Under the pieces are notes generated by a model. It was not told the origin of the DNA, ran no database searches, and was given only the letters and a program-made list of their open reading frames with translations. A stretch of DNA of 28,853 nucleotides, from positions 1-28,853 of the IMG/VR virus record IMGVR_UViG_3300023116_000242; one strand, 5' to 3'. Below, piece after piece: positions 14,701 to 21,184 of the stretch. Origin of the DNA: a virus. The translations under genes and the position numbers were made by a program. How positions within the stretch are numbered: position 1 is the first letter of the stretch; every line of letters starts with the position of its first letter.

Positions 14701-16806
14701 CTCATTCAGCACCCGGAGCGGAACAGAGTCGGCACCATCACGCAGAGGTAGCCCCAGCGGGACCAGGTCCTCGGCGTCGACGCCGTCCAGATCCGCCACC
14801 AGATCCCCGAGCCGGACGCGCACCTCACCACCCGGCGCCGCCGGTATCAGGTACGAGCTATCCTTCCTAAGCGCTTCCGAAAGCATCGCCGACGGCCGCG
14901 ACGTAAAGCCCCGATACAAAGCATTTGCGACGTCCCGGTCAGCAACCAGCCTCGGCGTAAGCCGCACTCGAGGACCAGCAAGGGACGCGCCCCGGACGGC
15001 ACGCGCACCGGCTTGGAGCGCCAGCACTGAGGCCACCTCATCGGCCGACGGCGACTCGGCACCCGAGACCCGACGCACCGTACCCGGCGCCGGAGCAGCT
15101 CGGCGAAGCGCGCCGAGAGTGTCGCCACCTTCATCTAGCGCCGCCCGCACCGCCCGCCCGACCCGCGCCGGGATGACGTTGGACTCCTCCAAACGGCGGA
15201 CGAAGGTGTCGACGTCCTCTTCTATTCCCACCCGTCGAAGCGCCCGCGTGAGTGTGTCGACTTCCTCGGCGACTTCCTCGGCGACGTCAGCCGCCCGCGC
15301 CGGAGGAGGACCGCCGAACAAGGAGCCCTGAGTAGACGGAGGCTCAGCCGGAGGACCGCCGAACAAGGAGCCCTGAGTAGACGGAGGCTCAGCCGGAGGA
15401 CCGCCAAACAAGCTGGACTGAGTAGACTGAGGCTCAGCCGGAGGACCGCCGAACAAGGAGCCCTGAGTAGACGGAGGCTCAGCCGGAGGAGGAGGCGCCG
15501 TATCGTCTACATCCAGCACACGCGCCAGCCGCTCGGCGCCCCCGCGTACTTCCTCAGACTCGGCGACCAGGTCGATAAGGGAATCATTGACCGTACGACG
15601 AGACGGCCGACGGAGCGCCTCACGCGCCATCCGTACCGCCGTCGACGTATCCGCCCCGGCCCGAGTCGCCACGCCAGCAGCTCGAGCACCACGCGCACCG
15701 GCCCGCGCCGCAGCGCTTAGCCCCAAATCACCAGGGACGAGGAACTCCCCGACCAGGCCCACACCGGCGCCGGTAGTCCGGAGCGCAGCCCGCAACGGTG
15801 CATCACGCTCGAGGCCGAGAAGCTCTCCGGCAGCATCGCCGAGATCCCGGCCCCCACCGACGAAGCCTTCACCCTCACGAATACGTTTACCAGCCGCTTG
15901 CCCGAAGCTCTTGCCAGTGAGGAGCGCTTCCCCAGCACCGACCGCCGCCGAGGGAGGAGCGCTCAATACCCGCAGGGCATACAGTGTCGGAGCCTCCACA
16001 GTCTCACCCGTGCGGAGCGGACGAGTCGCCAGCGAGGACAGCGAGGCCCCCACATCGCCGAGTACCGCACCGGCCATCGAAGCCGGCGAAGGAGGCGCCC
16101 GCCCTGGAGCGCCCACGAACTCAAGAGCCGCCGTAAGCTCCGGTCCCAGATCACCAGCCAGGATAGCCGACCGGCGCTCGGCGTACTCCGCAGAGTCGAC
16201 GATATCGTCCAACGTCAGACCCGGCCGGAAGCCACCCTCGACAAGATACTTCATTTGGCTGAAAGCAGCCCGAGACGCCGCGAACTCACGCGCTTGACGC
16301 GCTCGAGCTGTATCGGCCGACTCTATTGTCTGAGGAAGGAAGCCTGACAGCAGCTCGGCGCCAGGCCGTCCGCTTTCTTGCTGACCTCGAGCAAGCCGGA
16401 CGGCCTCGGCAAAGACGCTCCCCTCACCCGCAGCCCGAGCCCCGGACGTCATCGCCGACGTAACGGCAGGCATACCCGGAGCCACCGCGCCGCCCGGTGT
16501 AAACGGTACAGTTTCCAGAGCCCGCGCCCGAGACTCTCTCTCGGCCACCTCACCCGGTCTCGGCGCGCCGAGCGCCTCAGAGACAAACGCCCGTTGCGTT
16601 GCCATGAGATCCGGTTCCCGGCCTCGAGGAGCTGGAAGCGGAGCCGGAGCAACCGGCGACGACGGCCCCACAGCCGGCGATGAGGGAGGCGCCAGGAGCA
16701 GCGACAGACCGCCAGTAGTAAGAGCAGCTATCTGACCATCAGACAAGCCACGCGCCCGCAAGGAGGTGTACTGTTGCTCGTTGATATCGTCCCGAGGGTT
16801 AGGCAT
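11776..16806 (-). CDS. Giant internal virion (ejection) protein, about 1676 aa
   Basis: The largest gene, last of three putative internal proteins. I start it at ATG 16806; an in-frame TTG at 16821 is possible but lacks a ribosome site. The N-terminal 430 residues are Ala/Arg/Gly/Pro-rich. Residues 448-497 contain four exact 15-aa repeats with QGSLF or QSSLF. The middle is long, charged and helical. Near 1340-1365, LFDYGRVSDVERNIISRV with a following WFW matches a motif seen near the end of large phage polyvalent and internal proteins. No lysozyme, protease or kinase motif is evident. By analogy with podovirus ejection proteins it would enter the host with the DNA. A tape measure is less likely because no long-tail genes are present. 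Confidence 0.75.
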   Translation of the reverse strand: MPNPRDDINEQQYTSLRARGLSDGQIAALTTGGLSLLLAPPSSPAVGPSSPVAPAPLPAPRGREPDLMATQRAFVSEALGAPRPGEVAERESRARALETVPFTPGGAVAPGMPAVTSAMTSGARAAGEGSVFAEAVRLARGQQESGRPGAELLSGFLPQTIESADTARARQAREFAASRAAFSQMKYLVEGGFRPGLTLDDIVDSAEYAERRSAILAGDLGPELTAALEFVGAPGRAPPSPASMAGAVLGDVGASLSSLATRPLRTGETVEAPTLYALRVLSAPPSAAVGAGEALLTGKSFGQAAGKRIREGEGFVGGGRDLGDAAGELLGLERDAPLRAALRTTGAGVGLVGEFLVPGDLGLSAAARAGARGARAAGVATRAGADTSTAVRMAREALRRPSRRTVNDSLIDLVAESEEVRGGAERLARVLDVDDTAPPPPAEPPSTQGSLFGGPPAEPQSTQSSLFGGPPAEPPSTQGSLFGGPPAEPPSTQGSLFGGPPPARAADVAEEVAEEVDTLTRALRRVGIEEDVDTFVRRLEESNVIPARVGRAVRAALDEGGDTLGALRRAAPAPGTVRRVSGAESPSADEVASVLALQAGARAVRGASLAGPRVRLTPRLVADRDVANALYRGFTSRPSAMLSEALRKDSSYLIPAAPGGEVRVRLGDLVADLDGVDAEDLVPLGLPLRDGADSVPLRVLNEAVLDDFERMALASGKVEEVAPVGGRAMPAEAPALEGAELSSILRPVELRPGRLRASLEARLSPDAFDDIDPVLRPLVDELGRRWGGIDEEFLSLMRAERGVPRPVAFARVLAGAYDSPRQMVGDVLANLFGGFETMGDMVFGASSHRVLLDLRSSPARLRAEVAELLRRDPPPEALAEVVALFERVGSGAEWGEQTLSALMVLCRRLADEGVTLKSLGGTIDTPPLFGVDRLVDLMCASYFQRRTAAIVSEVFTPERLRSSGYLAEYAPAEFVAGLRDQLNATRYGRPLNDRDVVEMLGYALKDEAVYRRAENQQQTWMFADLGPTVPAPIQRLLSDLSDSQQKELYSLVRDRAIEMTQQSPSRGNYNEALKRYIELYADNKVNTPIARLEALGLDKQARSRLARLASPESFKKMMQRIKADEPGNNRLLRRLGDAFGNVGAGLERWAKGGLLAGRLLPNLVYQGVNWITAPSIVYSTMGLAAGARAAARSVGLSLGAATPLRVFFGQTELGVQIVARSPTGQVYTAGDVARLIPQIATQTGAELSDDVLRSLVAWSGLSARRAADPSARTIRAMGQGRARRVLREWTGLDLTGTLDGGASVQVNVFNQAANASDLYFRVGTLVDALEAGRSVDEAVRIANDALFDYGRVSDVERNIISRVIWFWSFRRESLRTTLINVLESPERIRASYQSLGVFSDDEEYTVATKDYLALRPFLAMVQDPETRKRVGIYGPSIPLLQSAAELVDYLSAGVLVLDGVMYTALGYDASPELFRPGADVAGPGRRAFEASTVLTERALQYGLSETATPWVTLVSEVGLGIQRDEKGRPIGDYLDPRLLAYMRLNPDAEATFLGLVNVERVPIEEEYPGGGRYLGRQWRVADDSISRRNYAALRHAMLFAGFDRTLRDYAPAYHAAVTSGQDDLPIQLRPGFVDNEALDTFFRSIGAATPANLPTVEDRERGNLRTLEYIIKDAQR
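15305..15484. repeat. Four-copy 45-bp tandem repeat encoding QxSLF motifs
   Basis: Four 45-bp units start at 15305, 15350, 15395 and 15440, in frame with the giant internal protein. Each encodes a Pro-rich spacer plus QGSLF (QSSLF in the third unit by coordinate). Unit three differs from the others at several bases; the other three are nearly identical, pointing to recent copying. The unit length is a multiple of three, so copy changes keep the frame. Confidence 0.95.
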
Positions 16807-18286
16807 CTGAGGCCCCGGCAAGGGTGGATTCAGCTTCCAGCACGGCGAAGCTATGCAAAAGCTCTAGAGCTCGGCGCTGGTCATCGCCGGTATATGTGCG
16901 GATTATCTCATCTTCCAGAGTCGACAGCGGAGCACCGGCCCTCGATTGATACAGCGACGAGACAACCCGGCCCATCGGCCCCGACTCCCTCGGCGCACCG
17001 GACCGGGCCAGCTCAGCACCACGGACGCGGGCATCGAGACGCGCCGAGGTATCACGTACCTCCGGAGTGATGACGGGCTCCTCATCCTGGAAAGTGTCAC
17101 GCACCCGAGGCACCGGAGGAGGAACGTAGCCGAGACCGGCGCGGACGGTAGCGGGCAGCTCCGGAGGTTGAGCCCGTCGGATGACTTCCTCGGCGCCGAG
17201 CGTAGAGACCGCCTCGAGCAGCCGCTCGTAATCCTCGGCGCCAGGTCCTCGGCGAGACCGGAGGCGATCAGCTCCGAAGAGGCGCCGGTATTCCTCACGC
17301 GCTGTATTCACCAACGAGCGGACCTCACGCTCGGGAAGATCCACCGCCTCGAGAGACCGGCGCAGCTCGGCGAGTCGGGCTTCTATCGCCGCTGTCTCTT
17401 CCGTCAAATCGACCGGCCCTTCCATCTCCGGAGTGTAGCCAGTGACCGGAGCAGCAGCGCGACTTGTCACCGAGGTACGAGTACCACCCCCGGCGCCGGC
17501 GCCGTCGGCATCCGTCCGACCGGCAATGCTGTAGATGGTATCGTATTCCGTCGACGTTGCTGGATCGGTTGCAACCTGTAATGCCCGTGCATCATCGACC
17601 GTAATATCCGGACGCGCCGAGGCGAAGCGCTCGTTAACACCCTCACGAACCAGGGAGCGGAGCAGGTCGACTTGTGCAGGGTTGACCCTTGACCCCGTCG
17701 CCGCACCCATCCCCGCCTGTAGCGCTTGAAGCGCCGCCGACGTCTGTTGCTGGAGATCCGTCGCCGAGCTGCCAGAGGAGAACCGAACATCGGCGAGCGC
17801 TCGGCGCGCAACCTCGAGCATGGCCTCACCCTCGATAGCGCTATACGCCTCCTCAAACTCAGCCGGAGTCGGATACGGAGACGGCGCCGCCGGTGTTGTC
17901 GCCGGTGTTGTTGTGGTCGTGGTTGTACTCGGCGCCGAGGCCCGTTGCGCCGCATTGGTCGCCGAGGCTACGAACTCTCTTGAGGCGTTTAATCTATCGA
18001 TGTTGCGCCGGTTACGGGCGACCTCACGGTCTATCGCACCTGACTGGATATCAGCGAGGAGCGCTTCCGTTGACTGAATCTGTTGGAGGATGGCATCCCG
18101 AGTCGCCTCGGCGAGCGCCACCCGCTCGGCGAAGTCTGCATCGTCGACGTCCAGCCGGCGCCGCGCCTCATCCATAGCCACCTGCCAAAGCTCGGCCCGG
18201 TTAGCCGCATATCGACTCACATACTCAGCCGCCCGCGTACCCGCTTGGAGTGTGCCGGGGAGCTGAAGCTCATAGACCCGCGCCAT
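16799..18286 (-). CDS. Putative internal virion protein, 495 aa
   Basis: Ala/Arg/Glu-rich and mostly helical, with heptad-like stretches at about 60-110 and 290-330 and a Thr/Pro/Ala low-complexity linker near 125-140. It contains no catalytic motif that I recognise. It lies between the 219-aa and giant genes, the usual place for the middle one of three podovirus internal proteins. ATG 18286 shares one base with the previous stop (TAATG), and its own stop overlaps the start of the giant gene. It could instead be a neck or tail-tube accessory; no family is recognised. Confidence 0.65.
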   Translation of the reverse strand: MARVYELQLPGTLQAGTRAAEYVSRYAANRAELWQVAMDEARRRLDVDDADFAERVALAEATRDAILQQIQSTEALLADIQSGAIDREVARNRRNIDRLNASREFVASATNAAQRASAPSTTTTTTTPATTPAAPSPYPTPAEFEEAYSAIEGEAMLEVARRALADVRFSSGSSATDLQQQTSAALQALQAGMGAATGSRVNPAQVDLLRSLVREGVNERFASARPDITVDDARALQVATDPATSTEYDTIYSIAGRTDADGAGAGGGTRTSVTSRAAAPVTGYTPEMEGPVDLTEETAAIEARLAELRRSLEAVDLPEREVRSLVNTAREEYRRLFGADRLRSRRGPGAEDYERLLEAVSTLGAEEVIRRAQPPELPATVRAGLGYVPPPVPRVRDTFQDEEPVITPEVRDTSARLDARVRGAELARSGAPRESGPMGRVVSSLYQSRAGAPLSTLEDEIIRTYTGDDQRRALELLHSFAVLEAESTLAGASDA

Positions 18287-18945
18287 TATTCCACCCGCAG
18301 CAAATGAGGATTATCTCGGTAAAACCGGGCCAACTCATCGGCTTGCTCGGCGCTGATGTTCGCCGCCTCAAACCCGGCCCGGTAGCGCTCAAACGTACTC
18401 GGCGCCTCGGCACCAGGCCCCACCGCACCTTGACCGAATAGGCGCAGGTCGCCGAGAAGTGAAGCAGCCTCACGCCCCGCAGTCCGGACAAGCCCAGCAG
18501 CGCCGGCGCGCCGTTGGAGCTGTCGGTTAGCTTGAGCAGCGATGAGCGCTTCCAACTCATCTTGTTGCTCCTCGGCGCGCCGGATATCGGCATCGGCCAG
18601 CCGCTCGGCGAGTCGTTGTTCCCCTTCCAGCTCTCGTTGTTCAGAGGCCAGCGCTTGACTGAGCGCCTCACCAGAGCCGCCCCCAGCAGCAGCCAGGAGC
18701 CGCGCCCGGTCAGCCTCGAGCGCTCGGCGAGCCGCCGCCGTCGCTCGGCGAGACTCTCCCCGGATGGCCTCGGCTTCTTGCTCACTCAGCCCCAGCGCAC
18801 CCGCAGCCGCTCGGCGCTCGAGCGCTCGGCGCCGCTCTCGGTTGCGTCTATCCAACGCCGTCGGCAGCGCAGCCGCACCCGTCGCCACAGCCTCGGCGCC
18901 CAGCTCGGCGACCAACGGAAGCAGCGCCCCCACAGTGATAGCCAT
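18286..18945 (-). CDS. Putative internal virion protein with long coiled coil, 219 aa
   Basis: Residues 1-28 are hydrophobic and Ala/Gly-rich (ITVGALLPLVAELGAEAVATG), possibly membrane-inserting. Residues 30-150 are an almost continuous Ala/Arg/Glu/Leu helix (for example RRALERRAAAGALGLSEQEA and RRAEEQQDELEALIAAQANR). This resembles the small first ejection protein of podoviruses, which helps form the transit channel. ATG 18945 follows GAGGGGTG, three bases after the fibre gene's stop. The assignment is by architecture and gene order; sequence homology is not claimed. Confidence 0.6.
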   Translation of the reverse strand: MAITVGALLPLVAELGAEAVATGAAALPTALDRRNRERRRALERRAAAGALGLSEQEAEAIRGESRRATAAARRALEADRARLLAAAGGGSGEALSQALASEQRELEGEQRLAERLADADIRRAEEQQDELEALIAAQANRQLQRRAGAAGLVRTAGREAASLLGDLRLFGQGAVGPGAEAPSTFERYRAGFEAANISAEQADELARFYRDNPHLLRVE

Positions 18946-18948
18946 AGA

Positions 18949-19710
18949 TCACCCCTCAAACGTATCCAGTCCAGTGTAGGAGGTATACCCGCAGTCAAGC
19001 AAGCACTCACAGCGCATCGAGACCGGCCCCAGGAAGAGCAGCTCGGATCGAGTGTCGACGACCACCTCCACAGTATGCCGACCGGCGCCGAGGTTTTGTT
19101 CCACGTGGAACAGGTACAACGGCCGGCGACAGTCATTGAGCGCCGCAAAGTCGGCAACGCCGGAGGCGATAGACTGAGCGCTCGGCGCGCCGCTTTCCTC
19201 AGTAAAATGGTAAACCCGGCTATTCGCTACCGTCACGCCGTCGATGCGAAGGTATACCCGGCTATCTACTTGGTTCGGCGTTGGAGTCGTTCGACTCTTA
19301 TACACCGAGCCGCTGTCACCGGCGACCACCACCACGTGCCCTGTACACTCCACAAGCAAGGCGCCGGCGCTCTCAAATACCACCTCTCGAGAGACCCCCG
19401 GAAGCGAGAGCAGCAGCTCTTGTTGTGTTATGTCCGACGTCTTGACCGTACCCGTTGAGTATGTCCGCTCGACTGTATCCTCCACCAGCTCGGCGAAGTA
19501 GTACACCGGACCGAGAACGAACCGGCGCCCCTGACCACCGGCAACGCCGACGGACTCGGCGAGCTGGTTAGCCGTCACGGTCCCGACCTGTACGTCAGCC
19601 GACTGGATCTCGGCGTTGAGATAGTCACGCGCCGCGCCGAGGTTTTGCTCCAAGTCGGAGGACTGAAGAGTCGCACCAGTGAGGAAGGTAACAGGAGGAG
19701 AATAGGGCAT
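18949..19710 (-). CDS. Tail fibre/receptor-binding candidate C, 253 aa
   Basis: Third of three neighbours with the same plan: a short N-terminal helix (SSDLEQNLGAARDYLNAEI, about 17-35), a linker with a V-x-T-x-x-Q-L-A pattern (TVTANQLAE, about 44-52), then a beta-rich C-terminal domain of about 190 residues. It contains four Cys residues close to the C-terminus (CECLLDC). This plan is common in fibre or spike proteins that attach through the helix and expose a jelly-roll-like domain. ATG 19710 follows GAGG within the shared stop/ribosome block CCTCAGAAGGT. A receptor-binding role is inferred. Confidence 0.55.
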   Translation of the reverse strand: MPYSPPVTFLTGATLQSSDLEQNLGAARDYLNAEIQSADVQVGTVTANQLAESVGVAGGQGRRFVLGPVYYFAELVEDTVERTYSTGTVKTSDITQQELLLSLPGVSREVVFESAGALLVECTGHVVVVAGDSGSVYKSRTTPTPNQVDSRVYLRIDGVTVANSRVYHFTEESGAPSAQSIASGVADFAALNDCRRPLYLFHVEQNLGAGRHTVEVVVDTRSELLFLGPVSMRCECLLDCGYTSYTGLDTFEG

Positions 19711-19719
19711 CGCCGAACC

Positions 19720-20418
19720 TCAGAAGGTTGAAATATACGCCATGCCGTTGACGTGGCAGGTATCCACCTGGTTCGCTGTACCGGCGTCGTTCACATTCCA
19801 TCGGAGCTGAAGCCGGACGCCTTCATAAGAGCGCCCCGCCGTCCTGTTGATGCTGAGACCCGACAGGCTATTGCGCGTCCAGGCCGCGACGATATCGCCA
19901 TTTGAGCCGGCGACCGAGGCGTCATTCCCCGACCGAGTCGCCAGCCCATAGCCCACCGGCGCCTGTATTGTGGTGGTCAGTGTGCCCCCGCCATCATTGA
20001 AGAGGAGAAGCACCCGCAGGTAGTACACCTGTTGAGCTTTAGTCGACCCGCCGCCAGAGCTGGATACGTCGCCGATTAGCTGGTTAAAGTGATACCGGAG
20101 GACCGCACCCTCGGCGACGGCTACCGGCGCGGTAAAGGACACCGTCAGCAGATCAACCCAGGAAGTAGCCGCCCCGCCCGTACCGCTCGAGCGAGTCGTC
20201 CCACTGGTTACCGAGCCGGCCTCGGCGAAGGTAAGTGAACCGTACGCTATGCCCTCGGCGATATGCTGAGAAGTTACCGCACCTCGGCGAAGGTTGGAGG
20301 CATCCAGCCGCCCGACTGTGCCGTCAGTGTTGTCCTTCAGCTCAGTAAATAGCTCATTCAAAGACGCCGCCGTAATCACGTCCGACGGCGCCGGATACGT
20401 CGGGTTTATCGTGCTCAT
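19720..20418 (-). CDS. Tail fibre/receptor-binding candidate B, 232 aa
   Basis: The N-terminal helix (AASLNELFTELKDNT, about 18-32) and linker (LRRGAVTSQHIAEG, about 43-56) match the plan of its two neighbours. The remainder is Gly/Ser/Thr-rich beta structure (VLRYHFNQLIGDV, GVRLQLRWNVNDAG, ending MAYISTF). It starts at ATG 20418 overlapping the previous stop by ATGA. It probably forms a trimeric tail appendage for host contact. No catalytic residues or depolymerase motif are seen. Confidence 0.6.
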   Translation of the reverse strand: MSTINPTYPAPSDVITAASLNELFTELKDNTDGTVGRLDASNLRRGAVTSQHIAEGIAYGSLTFAEAGSVTSGTTRSSGTGGAATSWVDLLTVSFTAPVAVAEGAVLRYHFNQLIGDVSSSGGGSTKAQQVYYLRVLLLFNDGGGTLTTTIQAPVGYGLATRSGNDASVAGSNGDIVAAWTRNSLSGLSINRTAGRSYEGVRLQLRWNVNDAGTANQVDTCHVNGMAYISTF

Positions 20419-21182
20419 CGGTACTGGTTCCTAATCCAAAGGGACGCATTGTAAACACGGAGGACAGTGTCAGCGCTGTAGCTGTAAGCATTGGAAGTAC
20501 CCGCCCCATCGTACGACGCTTGCCAGCGCACATCGACAACGACGGACCGAGAGGGCACCGGGACAGTAAAGGGTAAGTGTACCGTATGACGGCGCGGAGG
20601 ATACCGGCCCGAACGCGCAACGAGGACACCATCCACAAACACCCCGACTTGCCAGCGCCATTGGCTACCCGTCGGAGCAGCGCCCAGACCATAGCTAGAA
20701 GCATCGCCGAGGTAAAACTCCCAATCAACAAGCAGCGCACCGGACACCACACCAGCCCGCGCCGGCCATTGAAGGTACACACCCTCGGCGACGGTATCCG
20801 AGAGCCGATTCCAACCAGGCCCCCACGCCGAGCTGTTGGTCTGATACGACGCCGACGGAGGCCCCAGGATACCCGTATTGCCGGCGCCCCCGTCCGGAGG
20901 ATTGAAGCCGGCCAAGTCCACGATATCAGTTTGAGTAATGGCGAATATCTGAGAGGCCAGCTCGGAGGCCGTCGCCGTTGTAGCCCCGGCCGGAGTCGTG
21001 CGGACGGTTGAGTCGATATCGGCCGGCGCGACGAACTTGTCAGCGCTGATGGACTCATAGGGCATTTGCTCAGACCCGACGCCGCCGTTCATCGTCCGAG
21101 CGATACGGCGCCCCTCATCCTGTAGGAGCTGAGCATCTACAAAGGCCCGAGGCGCCGGAGGGTATGTGCTGAAGACCTTCAT
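20415..21182 (-). CDS. Tail fibre/receptor-binding candidate A, 255 aa
   Basis: The start is ATG 21182: AGGGG lies upstream, and an earlier in-frame ATG at 21275 would sit inside the previous gene. The N-terminal helix (DAQLLQDEGRRIARTM, about 17-32) and linker (YESISADKFVAP, about 42-53) resemble those of proteins B and C. The C-terminal 130 residues look like a jelly roll (LLVDWEFYLGDASSYG, RWQVGVFVDGVLVARSG, SVVVDVRWQASYDG, ending SLWIRNQYR). It lies directly after the long tail protein gene, fitting an attachment role on it. Confidence 0.6.
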   Translation of the reverse strand: MKVFSTYPPAPRAFVDAQLLQDEGRRIARTMNGGVGSEQMPYESISADKFVAPADIDSTVRTTPAGATTATASELASQIFAITQTDIVDLAGFNPPDGGAGNTGILGPPSASYQTNSSAWGPGWNRLSDTVAEGVYLQWPARAGVVSGALLVDWEFYLGDASSYGLGAAPTGSQWRWQVGVFVDGVLVARSGRYPPRRHTVHLPFTVPVPSRSVVVDVRWQASYDGAGTSNAYSYSADTVLRVYNASLWIRNQYR

Positions 21183-21184
21183 AT

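Noticed and set aside
14042-15331. A 429-codon plus-strand open frame inside the giant gene, very Ser/Arg-rich
   Set aside because: It is the antisense shadow of the minus-strand internal protein gene, with low-complexity composition from GC-rich codons and no ribosome site.
11776-16806. Tape-measure protein
   Set aside because: No long-tail genes (tail tube, sheath, assembly chaperones) occur, and gene order and the C-terminal motif fit an internal ejection protein better.
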